From assembly GCF_006376615.1 (NCBI RefSeq), contig NZ_VEXQ01000003.1, positions 1 through 64,000 on the forward strand: a stretch of 64,000 nt of DNA, read 5' to 3'. The stretch comes from Buttiauxella sp. B2. GTDB taxonomy: Bacteria > Pseudomonadota > Gammaproteobacteria > Enterobacterales > Enterobacteriaceae. Below, piece after piece: positions 1 through 8,841 of this stretch; the first letter of the stretch is position 1; each line of letters opens with the position of its first letter. The position numbers were made by a program, and so were the translations under genes. The notes beneath the pieces were generated by a model, which was not told where the DNA came from, did no database searches, and worked only from the letters and a program-made list of their open reading frames with translations.

Positions 1-1
1 A

Positions 2-78
2 TGGTGGCTACTACGGGAATCGAACCTGTGACCCCATCATTATGAGTGATGTGCTCTAACCAGCTGAGCTAAGTAGCC
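2..78 (-). tRNA. metT: tRNA-Met (elongator, anticodon CAT)
   Basis: On the minus strand this 77-nt sequence folds as a complete tRNA: a 7-bp acceptor stem (GGCTACT with AGTAGCC), a TTCGAATCC T-loop region, an encoded CCA end at 4..2, and anticodon CAT (complement of 42-44). The body matches the enterobacterial elongator Met tRNA rather than initiator tRNA, which lacks the first acceptor pair. Its position beside asnB is that of metT, the first gene of the E. coli metT-leuW-gln tRNA operon, so the rest of the cluster probably lies beyond the left edge. The seventh acceptor pair is U-A where I recall G-C in E. coli, a compensated change. Confidence 0.95.
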
Positions 79-117
79 TTCTTTTTTCTGCGTAACCTTA
101 TCGGCGTTGCGGGGCGC

Positions 118-146
118 ATTATGCGTAGTTGGCCTTTGGGCGTCAA
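118..146 (-). promoter_or_regulatory. Strong sigma70 promoter of the tRNA operon
   Basis: The minus strand reads TTGACG (146..141), a 17-bp spacer, then CATAAT (123..118), followed by a G+C-rich stretch (GCGCCCCGC) between the -10 and the start point. A near-consensus promoter with a G+C-rich discriminator is typical of stringently controlled stable RNA genes. It lies about 40 bp upstream of the tRNA. Confidence 0.8.
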
Positions 147-287
147 CAAATTTTTTCCCGAAAAGTGGCGTAAATTGTCTGTTTGACCAGCTTACGAACA
201 GCTTGCTGCAATATTCGTCAATTATCGGTTATTTCGTCGTTTTAACTGAAGCAAAACCCCTAATAGAGAGTGGGGAATATTGTAGAA

Positions 288-311
288 ACAAAAACGGGCC
301 CGCAGGCCCGT
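288..311 (-). terminator. Rho-independent terminator after asnB
   Basis: The minus strand has the hairpin ACGGGCC-TGCG-GGCCCGT directly followed by a T-rich run (TTTTGTTT). It sits about 20 bp past the asnB stop codon. Confidence 0.85.
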
Positions 312-329
312 GTGTTTAATTTTGTTCGC

Positions 330-1994
330 TTATTTGTAAGCAGACTGGTGAACGCCTACTGCACGGCCTGATGGATCATTCATTGTTTTGAACGCTTCAT
401 CCCATTCAATGGCCTTAGCCGAAGAACAGGCAACAGATGGGCCGCCTGGAACACATTGTGCAGCGCTTGGCAGTGGGAATAATTCTTCAAAGATTTCACG
501 ATACAAATACGCTTCTTTAGAACCAGGTGTGTTGTACGGGAAACGATAGCTCGCAGTTTCTAGTTGTTGATCGGTCACTTGGCCGGCAGCAACTTCTTTT
601 AAGGTGTCAATCCAGCTATAACCTACACCATCGGAGAATTGCTCTTTCTGGCGCCATGCAACGCTTGCTGGCAGATAGGATTCAAAACATTCACGCAGGA
701 CATGTTTTTCCATTTTGCCGTTGCCGCACATTTTATCTTTTGGATTGATACGCATGGCGACATCAAGGAATTTTTTGTCCAGGAACGGAACACGCGCTTC
801 CACACCCCAGGCTGACATGGCTTTGTTCGCACGAGCACAGTCAAACATGTGCAGCGCTTGTAACTTACGAACAGTCTCTTCGTGCAGTTCTTTATCATTT
901 GGCGCTTTATGGAAGTACAGATAACCACCAAACACTTCGTCAGAACCTTCACCAGACAGCACCATTTTGATGCCCATGGCCTTGATTTTACGCGACATCA
1001 AATACATTGGGGTTGATGCGCGAATCGTTGTTACATCATAAGTTTCAATGTGATAGATGACATCACGAATTGCATCCAGGCCTTCTTGCACCGTGAAATG
1101 GATTTCGTGGTGAACGGTACCTAAGTGATTTGCTACTTCTTGTGCAGCTTTCAGATCAGGAGAGCCAACTAAACCGACAGCGAAAGAGTGCAACTGCGGC
1201 CACCAGGCTTCAGAACGCTCTTCATCTTCTACACGACGAGCAGCAAATTTCTTAGTGATAGCAGATATAACAGATGAATCCAGACCACCAGACAGCAGCA
1301 CACCGTATGGCACATCAGACATCAAGTGGCTTTTCACGGCATCTTCCAGTGCCTGACGTAATTCGTTTTTATCTGTAACGTTATCTTTTACCGCATCGTA
1401 TTCGAACCAGTCACGTTGATAGTAACTGCGGATTTCACCGTCTTTGCTCCACAGGTAGCTGCCTGCCGGGAATTCTTTAATGGTGCGGCAAACAGGTACC
1501 AGCGCTTTCATTTCTGAAGCAACGTACATATTACCGTGCTCGTCATAACCCATATACAAAGGGATGATGCCGATATGGTCGCGGCCAATCAGGTATGCAT
1601 CTTGTGTTTCGTCATACAGAATGAACGCAAACATGCCTTGCAGATCGTCGAGGAACTCTGGGCCTTTTTCCTGGTAAAGCGCGAGGATGACTTCGCAGTC
1701 TGAACCTGTCTGGAATTCGTAGCGATCACCGTATTCTGCACGTAGAGCCTGGTGGTTGTAGATTTCACCGTTCACAGCCAGTGCGTGAGTTTTTGCTTTG
1801 TTGTACAGCGGCTGAGCACCAGCATTAACGTCAACAATTGAGAGACGTTCGTGAGAAAGAATGGCTTTATCGTTAGCATAAACACCAGACCAGTCAGGGC
1901 CACGGTGGCGCATCAGGCGAGATAACTCGAGCGCTTTCTTACGCAATTCGACCGCATCGGTCTTGATATCCAGAACACCAAAAATTGAACACAT
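330..1994 (-). CDS. asnB: Asparagine synthetase B, glutamine-hydrolysing
   Basis: AsnB makes asparagine from aspartate, glutamine and ATP in the cytoplasm. The 554-residue protein has the usual enterobacterial length. Cys2, which becomes N-terminal after removal of Met, is the glutaminase nucleophile, and the class II amidotransferase domain covers roughly residues 2-190. The synthetase domain carries the PP-loop SGGLDS at residues 235-240, where ATP binds. A GGAGAG Shine-Dalgarno precedes the ATG. The gene stands alone between the tRNA operon and the nag operon, with its own terminator. A CATAAT at 2056..2051 on the minus strand is a possible -10, but I see no convincing -35. Identity is very secure because the sequence is close to E. 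coli AsnB along its whole length. Confidence 0.98.
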   Translation of the reverse strand: MCSIFGVLDIKTDAVELRKKALELSRLMRHRGPDWSGVYANDKAILSHERLSIVDVNAGAQPLYNKAKTHALAVNGEIYNHQALRAEYGDRYEFQTGSDCEVILALYQEKGPEFLDDLQGMFAFILYDETQDAYLIGRDHIGIIPLYMGYDEHGNMYVASEMKALVPVCRTIKEFPAGSYLWSKDGEIRSYYQRDWFEYDAVKDNVTDKNELRQALEDAVKSHLMSDVPYGVLLSGGLDSSVISAITKKFAARRVEDEERSEAWWPQLHSFAVGLVGSPDLKAAQEVANHLGTVHHEIHFTVQEGLDAIRDVIYHIETYDVTTIRASTPMYLMSRKIKAMGIKMVLSGEGSDEVFGGYLYFHKAPNDKELHEETVRKLQALHMFDCARANKAMSAWGVEARVPFLDKKFLDVAMRINPKDKMCGNGKMEKHVLRECFESYLPASVAWRQKEQFSDGVGYSWIDTLKEVAAGQVTDQQLETASYRFPYNTPGSKEAYLYREIFEELFPLPSAAQCVPGGPSVACSSAKAIEWDEAFKTMNDPSGRAVGVHQSAYK

Positions 1995-2236
1995 AGAACT
2001 CTCTCCGTAATGCTTCTTTGAGCCATTAAATTGTTATGTTGCGTTGCATGATTATGAAAATGCGCAATCATTGACGGGAATGCAAGCCCTTTAGTCTTTA
2101 AGGGGTAAATAGTTCAATGGCGATTGTTGATTACTGAAAAATGATAAAGAAATAAGCGGAATTATTAGCGGATCGGCAATTTTTATCAAAATCGCCAGGT
2201 TGGCATTCAGTGAGAGGGGAAAAGATTGTTGAATCA

Positions 2237-2262
2237 GTAAAACGCCCGGAGAAAACCAGGCG
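2237..2262 (-). terminator. Rho-independent terminator ending the nagBACD operon
   Basis: The minus strand has CGCCTGG-TTTTCT-CCGGGCG, a 7-bp stem with one wobble pair, followed by TTTT. It lies 10 bp after the nagD stop codon. Confidence 0.75.
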
Positions 2263-2271
2263 AATGACTAT

Positions 2272-3024
2272 TTAAATGATATCGACTTCAGCTACCGACG
2301 GATATATCCACGAAGGGCGGAACGGCATGGCATCGATGTCGTTTAAGGTCGAAACACCTGACAGTACCAGAATCGTTTCTAAGCCGGCCTGGAATCCGGC
2401 GAGAATATCGGTGCGCAGGTTATCGCCAACAATCACCGTGTGCTCGGAATGGGCCTGCATCTTGTTAAGCGCAGCGCGGATAATCCACGGGCTTGGTTTG
2501 CCAACGCAGAAAGGTTTGCGACCTGAAATTTTTTCGATCCCCGCGCACAGCGCACCACAGGCAGGATAGTAACCGTGGCCGTGAGTGTCTGGGTTGGTGG
2601 CAATAAAGCGGGCACCGTTTGCTACGAAATAGGCGGCTTTATGCATCATTTCCCAGTTATAGGAGCGTGTTTCCCCGACGATAACAAAGTCAGGGTTGAT
2701 ATCGGTTATCGTGAAGCCTGCTTTATACAGTTCGTGAATTAATGCACCTTCGCCCACAACGTAGGCTTTTTTCCCTTCCTGGCGACGCAGGAAATCGGCG
2801 GTTGCCATCGCTGAGGTATAAAAGACACTATCAGGAACATCAATACCTGCGGAAGCAAAGCGGTTTGCCAGATCCTGGCCGGTTTGCGACGGATAGTTGG
2901 TCAGCAAGACCAGTGGCATACCCTTTTCCATGATGCGGGCCAGGAATTCATTAGCGCCTGGTACGGCGACGTTGTCGTGCATCAGCACGCCGTCAATATC
3001 ACAAATTACATTCTGAATGGTCAT
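2272..3024 (-). CDS. nagD: Ribonucleotide monophosphatase of the HAD family (NagD/UmpH)
   Basis: This 250-residue protein has the same length as E. coli NagD, also called UmpH, a HAD-superfamily phosphatase with a preference for UMP and other nucleoside monophosphates. The N-terminal DIDGV motif supplies the aspartate nucleophile, and the C-terminal GDNLRTD motif supplies the Mg-binding acidic residues. It is the last gene of the nagBACD operon, 62 bp after nagC. Its role in amino-sugar use is unclear; an overflow or nucleotide-salvage function is usually inferred. It is followed by the operon terminator. Confidence 0.96.
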   Translation of the reverse strand: MTIQNVICDIDGVLMHDNVAVPGANEFLARIMEKGMPLVLLTNYPSQTGQDLANRFASAGIDVPDSVFYTSAMATADFLRRQEGKKAYVVGEGALIHELYKAGFTITDINPDFVIVGETRSYNWEMMHKAAYFVANGARFIATNPDTHGHGYYPACGALCAGIEKISGRKPFCVGKPSPWIIRAALNKMQAHSEHTVIVGDNLRTDILAGFQAGLETILVLSGVSTLNDIDAMPFRPSWIYPSVAEVDII

Positions 3025-3086
3025 CGACTACTCGGGCTCACCTGAAAGGAAGGCGTAACTATAGCGTAAAAAGGAGAATGACTGGG

Positions 3087-4307
3087 TTAACTTTCCAGCA
3101 AGCGCTGAAGCAGCACGCCATTTAGCATTGATCGCTTTACCAGAGCAAACGCACCAATTGCGGAACGGTCATCCAATTTTGAGCGCACCACAGGCAGATT
3201 TTTGCGGAATGCTTTCAGAACTTGAGTATTGATGCAGCCTTCAATGGCGGGAAGAAGAACTTTCTCAGCTTCAATGATTTCCCCGGCAATCACTACTTTT
3301 TGCGGATTAAACAGGTTAATCGCAATGGCAATTGCTTTACCCAAATGGCGACCAACGTGCTCAATCACTTCGCAAGCCAGCGCATCACCTTTATTTGCTG
3401 CTTTGCAGATAGCGGTAATGCCACAGTCTTCAAGTGTCAGGCGGCTGTTATAACCCTGTTCAAGCAAATGGCGAACGCGGTGTTCGATTGCAGCGTTGGC
3501 GGCAATCGTTTCCAGGCAGCCAAAGTTTCCGCAATGGCAACGTTCGCCTAACGGGTCGACCTGAATATGTCCAATTTCGCCTACGTTGCCGTTGCGTCCG
3601 ATAAAAATGCGTCCATTAGACAGAATCCCCGCGCCAGTACCGCGGTGCACACGCACCAAAATGGAGTCATCGCAATCGTGTGTTGCACCAAAGTAGTGCT
3701 CGGCTAGCGCCAGGCTACGGATATCGTGACCGACATAACAGGTCACTTTGAATCTTTTTTCAAGACTGTCGACCAGTGACCAGTTATTGACCTGGATATG
3801 CGGCATGTAACGAATAACGCCACTTTCTGGATCCACAAGACCTGGTAGGATCACGGAGATAGCAATTAGCTCACGTATTTTGCGCAGATTTTGTTCGAGA
3901 AACTGTTCGATAGCGTTGAGCAGAGCGTGCTCAAGGGTTTCCTGAGTTCGTTCAGGAAGGGCGTAATGTTCTTCGGCAAGAGGTTTAGCGCTCAGATCAA
4001 ACAAGGTGATAGTTGCGTCATGGCGGCCAAGACGCACACCAATTGCATGGAAATTGCGGGTTTCAGTGATAATTGAGATAGCGCGGCGGCCCCCGGTGGA
4101 AGCCTGCTGATCGACTTCTTTGATCAGTCCGCGCTCAATTAGCTGACGAGTAATTTTCGTGACGCTGGCAGGTGCTAGCTGGCTCTGTTCGGCAATCTGA
4201 ATACGAGAGATTGGACCATGTTGGTCAATCAGGCGATACACCGCCGCGCTATTCAGCTGCTTTACCAGGTCGACATTACCAATTTGAGCTTGTCCGCCAG
4301 TCGTCAT
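3087..4307 (-). CDS. nagC: GlcNAc-responsive ROK-family transcriptional regulator NagC
   Basis: NagC represses nag and chitin-uptake genes until it binds GlcNAc-6-phosphate. The 406-residue protein has the ROK layout: an N-terminal winged helix-turn-helix of about 80 residues, then a sugar-kinase-like domain. The ROK zinc signature CHCGNFGCLET lies near residues 255-265. The gene starts 7 bp after the nagA stop codon, so the two are probably cotranscribed and translationally linked. Its likely operators are visible between nagB and nagE and upstream of chiP in this window. Length and sequence fit E. coli NagC closely. Confidence 0.97.
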   Translation of the reverse strand: MTTGGQAQIGNVDLVKQLNSAAVYRLIDQHGPISRIQIAEQSQLAPASVTKITRQLIERGLIKEVDQQASTGGRRAISIITETRNFHAIGVRLGRHDATITLFDLSAKPLAEEHYALPERTQETLEHALLNAIEQFLEQNLRKIRELIAISVILPGLVDPESGVIRYMPHIQVNNWSLVDSLEKRFKVTCYVGHDIRSLALAEHYFGATHDCDDSILVRVHRGTGAGILSNGRIFIGRNGNVGEIGHIQVDPLGERCHCGNFGCLETIAANAAIEHRVRHLLEQGYNSRLTLEDCGITAICKAANKGDALACEVIEHVGRHLGKAIAIAINLFNPQKVVIAGEIIEAEKVLLPAIEGCINTQVLKAFRKNLPVVRSKLDDRSAIGAFALVKRSMLNGVLLQRLLES

Positions 4308-4314
4308 GCCTTAA

Positions 4315-5463
4315 TTACTCAGTTACGACCTCGTTACCATTAACAAAGGTCTTGGTGATTTTAAAATCGCGGGTAAAGGTCGTCAGGTTGGCGACTTTCC
4401 CTGCTTCAATTGTACCTAAATGCTGCTCTACACCCATTGCACGGGCAGGGTAGAGTGCAGCCATACGTAAGACTTCGTCTAATGCGATGCCAGCATGTTC
4501 GACCAGATTGCGTACCCCTTCAATCATTGTCAGGGCGGAACCGCTCAGAGTGCCGTTCTCATCTACACATAAACCATCACGGTAGTATATTGTTTTTCCT
4601 GCGAAAATGAACTCATCGATATTTGCGCCCGCAGGAGCGGTTGCATCGGTGACCAGGCAGAGTTTATCGCCCTTGACCTTCTTCGCAGTACGAATATTGG
4701 CATAGTCCACATGTAAACCATCGGCAATGATACCGCAGTAAACATCTGGCTCATCAAAAATTGCACCCGCAAGACCCGGTTCACGGCCAGTAATGTATGG
4801 CATCGCGTTGAAAAGGTGTGTTGCGAAGGTAATACCTGCTCGGAAGCCAATTTTAGCTTCTTTTGCTGTGGCGTTAGAGTGCCCGGCAGAAACGATAATG
4901 CCGGAAGCAACCAGTTTGCTAATCACTTCAGGCTCAACCATTTCTGGTGCCAGAGTCACTTTGGTGATCACATCTGCGTTTTGGCACAGGAAATCGACCA
5001 GTTCTGCATCAGGTTTACGCACGAAACTCGGGTTGTGAGTTCCTTTTTTCACCATGTTCAGCCATGGGCCTTCAAGATGCAGACCGAGCGCCTGGTGCTG
5101 ATACTTCGCCAGGTACTCACGCATCACTTTCACACCTTGCTTCATCAGCTCATCGCTGCTGGTGATAAGCGTCGGTAAGTAGCTGGTGCAGCCAGAACGC
5201 TCATTGGCTTTCTGCATGATTTCCAGAGTTTCAACAGTCACCGCGTCGGCGGAATCGTTGAACTGCACGCCACCACAACCGTTAAGCTGCACATCAATAA
5301 AACCGGGGGCGATGATTGCACCACCCACATCACGAGTCTCAATACCCGCAGGGAGATCTGAGCGCGGGCAAACGCGTTCAATCAGGCCGTTCGCGATAAT
5401 AACCGCGTGATCATCAAGAATTTCATGGCCGGTATAAATCCGACCGTGAGTTAGTGCAAACAT
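4315..5463 (-). CDS. nagA: N-acetylglucosamine-6-phosphate deacetylase
   Basis: NagA removes the acetyl group from GlcNAc-6-phosphate, giving glucosamine-6-phosphate for NagB and also consuming the NagC inducer. The 382-residue amidohydrolase has the metal-site residues expected of the family: the glutamate in HLEGPWL near residue 131, the histidines in the SAGHS and ATHLFNAM segments, and the catalytic aspartate in VTDATAPAG near residue 273. It follows nagB by 25 bp and precedes nagC by 7 bp in the same operon. No oddities were seen. Confidence 0.97.
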   Translation of the reverse strand: MFALTHGRIYTGHEILDDHAVIIANGLIERVCPRSDLPAGIETRDVGGAIIAPGFIDVQLNGCGGVQFNDSADAVTVETLEIMQKANERSGCTSYLPTLITSSDELMKQGVKVMREYLAKYQHQALGLHLEGPWLNMVKKGTHNPSFVRKPDAELVDFLCQNADVITKVTLAPEMVEPEVISKLVASGIIVSAGHSNATAKEAKIGFRAGITFATHLFNAMPYITGREPGLAGAIFDEPDVYCGIIADGLHVDYANIRTAKKVKGDKLCLVTDATAPAGANIDEFIFAGKTIYYRDGLCVDENGTLSGSALTMIEGVRNLVEHAGIALDEVLRMAALYPARAMGVEQHLGTIEAGKVANLTTFTRDFKITKTFVNGNEVVTE

Positions 5464-5488
5464 AGTTACCCCCGGTGAAAATTAATGC

Positions 5489-6289
5489 TTAAAGACCTTT
5501 GATGTTTTCAGCTTCGAGCTCATTGAAGTACTTCAGCGTCTTCACTTTGAGTTCCATGGTGGACGGTTCATCACACACAACTACTGCTTTTGGATGCAGT
5601 TGCAGACAGCTAATGGTCCACATGTGGTTCACATTACCTTCAACCGCCGCTTGCAGAGCTTGCGCTTTCAAATGACCAATAACCAGAATCATCACTTCTT
5701 CTGCATCAAGCAGGGTACCCACGCCAACAGTCAGCGCGAATTTAGGGACTTGAGAAACATCACCATCGAAGAAGCGGGAGTTTGCTACACGAGTGTCATG
5801 AGTCAGTGTTTTGATACGGGTACGAGATGCCAGGGAAGATGCTGGTTCGTTGAACGCGATGTGACCATCGTTACCCACACCACCCATAAACAGGTGAATT
5901 TTGCCGTATGAACGAATTTTCTCTTCATAACGGCGGCACTCTGCATCAACATCTTCGGCATTGCCATTCAGCAGGTTGATGTTTTCTGCTGGGATATCAA
6001 CGTGATCAAAGAAGTTACGGTGCATGAACGTATGATAGCTTTCTGGGTGCTCTTTTGGCAGACCAACGTATTCATCCATATTAAAGGTGACGACGTTTTT
6101 AAAGCTAACCTGGCCCGCTTTGTGCATCTCTACCAGCGCTTTATACGCTTCGAGAGGAGTACCGCCAGTTGGCAGGCCCAGCACGAAAGGACGATCTGCT
6201 GTCGGGTTAAACGCATTGATACGCTTAACGATATGGCGTGCTGCCCATTTGCCAACTTGCGCTGGGGTAGCCAGGGGAATCAGTCTCAT
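5489..6289 (-). CDS. nagB: Glucosamine-6-phosphate deaminase
   Basis: NagB converts glucosamine-6-phosphate to fructose-6-phosphate and ammonia, feeding glycolysis. I start at the second of two adjacent ATG codons, giving 266 residues and the MRLIPL N-terminus typical of the family; the first ATG sits only one base after the AGGTGA Shine-Dalgarno. The phosphate-binding GLPTGGTP loop and the [15 protein letters not shown] active-site segment, including catalytic Asp and His, are intact. It is the first gene of the leftward operon and diverges from nagE across a region carrying two NagC operators and a CRP site. Confidence 0.97.
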   Translation of the reverse strand: MRLIPLATPAQVGKWAARHIVKRINAFNPTADRPFVLGLPTGGTPLEAYKALVEMHKAGQVSFKNVVTFNMDEYVGLPKEHPESYHTFMHRNFFDHVDIPAENINLLNGNAEDVDAECRRYEEKIRSYGKIHLFMGGVGNDGHIAFNEPASSLASRTRIKTLTHDTRVANSRFFDGDVSQVPKFALTVGVGTLLDAEEVMILVIGHLKAQALQAAVEGNVNHMWTISCLQLHPKAVVVCDEPSTMELKVKTLKYFNELEAENIKGL

Positions 6290-6396
6290 CATTCACCTCA
6301 TAAGTTAATAGAAAACAGATATAGCCAGATTGATTGTCCAAACCCTCTAAGGGTAAACCAGTTTTAAGCTAGTCATTACAGGATCAATCCGCCTTG

Positions 6397-6415
6397 ATTT
6401 TTTGGATGATAAAAT
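6397..6415. promoter_or_regulatory. NagC operator on the nagB side (candidate)
   Basis: A 19-bp near-palindrome with five-base A/T arms around a 9-bp centre (ATTTT-N9-AAAAT). The same 5-9-5 geometry recurs in the nagE-side site and in the two chiP sites. In E. coli this intergenic region carries two cooperating NagC operators. Confidence 0.6.
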
Positions 6416-6459
6416 AAGTTTTAGTCGATAGCCAGTCTAAGGGGAGGTGAATAACAATA

Positions 6460-6481
6460 TTTGGTGATTTTAATCACAAAA
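6460..6481. promoter_or_regulatory. CRP-cAMP site between nagB and nagE
   Basis: GGTGA-TTTTAA-TCACA is one base from the CRP core consensus TGTGA-N6-TCACA. It lies between the two NagC operators, as it does in E. coli, where it activates both divergent promoters. Confidence 0.75.
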
Positions 6482-6491
6482 AAAGGGTGTT

Positions 6492-6510
6492 TAATTTGCG
6501 ATACGAATTA
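6492..6510. promoter_or_regulatory. NagC operator on the nagE side
   Basis: TAATT-TGCGATACG-AATTA is a 19-bp near-palindrome closely matching the NagC site I recall upstream of E. coli nagE. Its centre is 95 bp from the centre of the nagB-side site, about nine helical turns, which suits DNA looping. Confidence 0.75.
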
Positions 6511-6623
6511 ATTTTTCACACACTCATAAAGTTGGTGAGTCATCGCCATGATTTCAAGGTTTGTTAAACAATAATAAAACTGCTTTAAACGAGCCTTAAC
6601 GGGGTCTCATAGGGGGAATTAAC

Positions 6624-8645
6624 GTGAGTATTCTAGGTTATATGCAAAAGGTTGGCCGCGCGCTGATGGTGCCGGTAGCCACGCTACCAGCCGCAGCCAT
6701 ATTAATGGGTGTTGGTTACTGGATTGACCCGGTTAGCTGGGGTGGTGATAGCGCATTAGCTGCGTTGTTCATCAAATCTGGTGCTGCAATTATTGATAAT
6801 ATGGGAGTGCTGTTTGCCATTGGTGTGGCTTATGGTATGTCCAAAGATAAAGATGGTGCTGCTGCACTAACCGGTTTTGTCGGTTTTCTGGTATTAACAA
6901 CGCTTTGCTCGCCAGCGGCTGTTTCTATGATCAAGCATATTCCGCTGGATCAGGTTCCATTCGCGTTTTCTAAAATTCAAAACCAATTTGTGGGCATTCT
7001 GGTCGGGATTATTTCCGCAGAGCTGTACAACCGTTTCAGCAGCGTCGAGTTGCCGAAAGCGTTGTCCTTCTTTAGCGGGCGCCGACTGGTGCCGATCATC
7101 ACATCCTTTGTGATGATCGCTGTGGCATTCATCATGATGTTTATCTGGCCAATCGTATTTAGTGGCCTGGTGAACTTCGGTGAACACATTCAGAAATTGG
7201 GTTCTGTTGGCGCAGGTGTTTATGCGTTCTTCAACCGTTTGCTGATTCCAGTCGGTCTGCATCATGCTTTGAACTCTGTGTTCTGGTTTGATGTTGCTGG
7301 CATCAACGACATTCCTAAGTTCCTCGGCGGTGCTAAATCTATCGCTGAAGGTACTGGTATCGTTGGTATTACTGGTCGTTATCAGGCTGGCTTCTTCCCA
7401 ATCATGATGTTCGGCCTGCCAGGTGCTGCGCTTGCAATCTACCATTGCGCGCGTCCTGAAAATAAAGCCAAAGTATTGGGTATTATGATGGCGGGTGCGT
7501 TTGCTGCCTTCTTTACTGGTATCACCGAGCCGTTGGAATTCTCCTTCATGTTCGTTGCTCCAGTACTGTATTTGATCCACGCAGTGCTGACCGGTGTCTC
7601 TGTCTTCATCGCGGCAAGTATGCATTGGATTGCAGGTTTCGGCTTCAGCGCAGGTCTGGTGGATATGGTGCTTTCTTCCCGTAACCCACTGGCAACTCAC
7701 TGGTGGATGCTGATCCCGCAAGGCCTCGTGTTCTTCGTGATTTACTACGTAGTGTTCCGTTTCACTATCACCAAATTCAATCTGTTGACTCCGGGTCGTG
7801 AACTGGCGGTTGCAGGTGATGAGGCTGATGGCCAGGACGTGAATGTTAGCGCCAATACTAAGCAAGATGTTTCTGAGCTGGCTCGTCAGTACATCGCAGC
7901 GGTGGGTGGTTCAGCTAACCTGACGGGGATTGATGCTTGTATCACTCGTCTGCGTTTGAACGTGAAGGATTCTTCACTGGTTAACGAATCTCTGGCTAAA
8001 CGCCTGGGTGCTACCGGTGTTATCCGTCTGAACAAAACGAGTGTGCAAATCATCGTCGGCTTTGTCGCTGAGAAAATTGCTAACGCAATGAAAACAGTAG
8101 GTGATGTTGCCGCAGCACCTGTAAGCGTTGCAGCCACACCAGCTGCCGCTGCTACAAAACCACAGGCTGTACCAAATGCAGTTACTATCGCTGCATTGGT
8201 TTCACCAGTAACGGGTGATGTGGTCGCACTGGAGCAGGTTCCTGATGAAGCCTTTGCGAGCAAAGCGGTTGGTGATGGTGTTGCTGTTAAGCCAACAGGC
8301 AAAACTGTTGTCGCACCAGCAGCTGGTACTATCGTAAAAATCTTTAATACCAACCATGCGTTCTGTCTTGAAACCGAAAAAGGTGCTGAGATCGTTGTCC
8401 ATATGGGCATTGATACCGTCGCACTGAACGGCCAGGGCTTTACTCGGCTGGTAGAAGAGGGGGCTGTTGTGGTTGCAGGCCAGCCTATTCTGGAAATGGA
8501 TCTTGATTTCCTGAACGCGAATGCTCGCTCCATGATTAGCCCAGTAGTTTGCAGCAACATCGACGACTACAGCGGTCTGGTTATCCAGGCGCAAGGTTCA
8601 GTTGTTGCAGGACAAACGCCTCTGTACGAAATTAAAGGCAAATAA
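6624..8645 (+). CDS. nagE: N-acetylglucosamine-specific PTS enzyme IICBA
   Basis: NagE imports GlcNAc across the inner membrane and phosphorylates it to GlcNAc-6-phosphate. The 673-residue protein has a membrane IIC domain (about 1-395, many hydrophobic helices, with the ITEPLEF sugar-site motif), a IIB domain with phospho-Cys439 in IDACITRL, an Ala/Pro-rich linker near 495-520, and a IIA domain with phospho-His593 in VVHMGIDTV. It starts with GTG after AGGGGG. It is about 25 residues longer than E. coli NagE. The IIC part looks clearly different from E. coli NagE, while the IIA part is nearly the same, so the gene may be mosaic. Substrate assignment rests on the nag context and the IIBA half. 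A strong terminator follows. Confidence 0.93.
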   Translation: MSILGYMQKVGRALMVPVATLPAAAILMGVGYWIDPVSWGGDSALAALFIKSGAAIIDNMGVLFAIGVAYGMSKDKDGAAALTGFVGFLVLTTLCSPAAVSMIKHIPLDQVPFAFSKIQNQFVGILVGIISAELYNRFSSVELPKALSFFSGRRLVPIITSFVMIAVAFIMMFIWPIVFSGLVNFGEHIQKLGSVGAGVYAFFNRLLIPVGLHHALNSVFWFDVAGINDIPKFLGGAKSIAEGTGIVGITGRYQAGFFPIMMFGLPGAALAIYHCARPENKAKVLGIMMAGAFAAFFTGITEPLEFSFMFVAPVLYLIHAVLTGVSVFIAASMHWIAGFGFSAGLVDMVLSSRNPLATHWWMLIPQGLVFFVIYYVVFRFTITKFNLLTPGRELAVAGDEADGQDVNVSANTKQDVSELARQYIAAVGGSANLTGIDACITRLRLNVKDSSLVNESLAKRLGATGVIRLNKTSVQIIVGFVAEKIANAMKTVGDVAAAPVSVAATPAAAATKPQAVPNAVTIAALVSPVTGDVVALEQVPDEAFASKAVGDGVAVKPTGKTVVAPAAGTIVKIFNTNHAFCLETEKGAEIVVHMGIDTVALNGQGFTRLVEEGAVVVAGQPILEMDLDFLNANARSMISPVVCSNIDDYSGLVIQAQGSVVAGQTPLYEIKGK

Positions 8646-8673
8646 TCGCTCCTGAGTCATAGATTGTGCCTTT

Positions 8674-8708
8674 AGCGGCTGGAGAGTTTTTCTCCAGCCG
8701 CTTTTTTA
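8674..8708 (+). terminator. Rho-independent terminator after nagE
   Basis: A perfect 12-bp stem (AGCGGCTGGAGA with TCTCCAGCCGCT) around loop GTTTT, followed by TTTTT, 29 bp after the nagE stop codon. Confidence 0.93.
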
Positions 8709-8841
8709 TTGCGATTCAAATCACCTCGTATTTTAACCGCTCGGCGGTAACCCCCTTATTTATGCAACTAAAGGTTGTTTCCAACGCCTGCTTATTAGAT
8801 CATGTGCCGTTAACGAAAGTTTTTGCACTGAGGAACCCGCG

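Noticed and set aside
107-319. A 70-codon frame left of asnB
   Set aside because: It overlaps the tRNA promoter and the asnB terminator and has no homology or Shine-Dalgarno that I can see.
6894-7865. A 323-codon open frame antisense to nagE
   Set aside because: His- and Gln-rich, low-complexity translation with no domain, fully inside nagE; a shadow frame.
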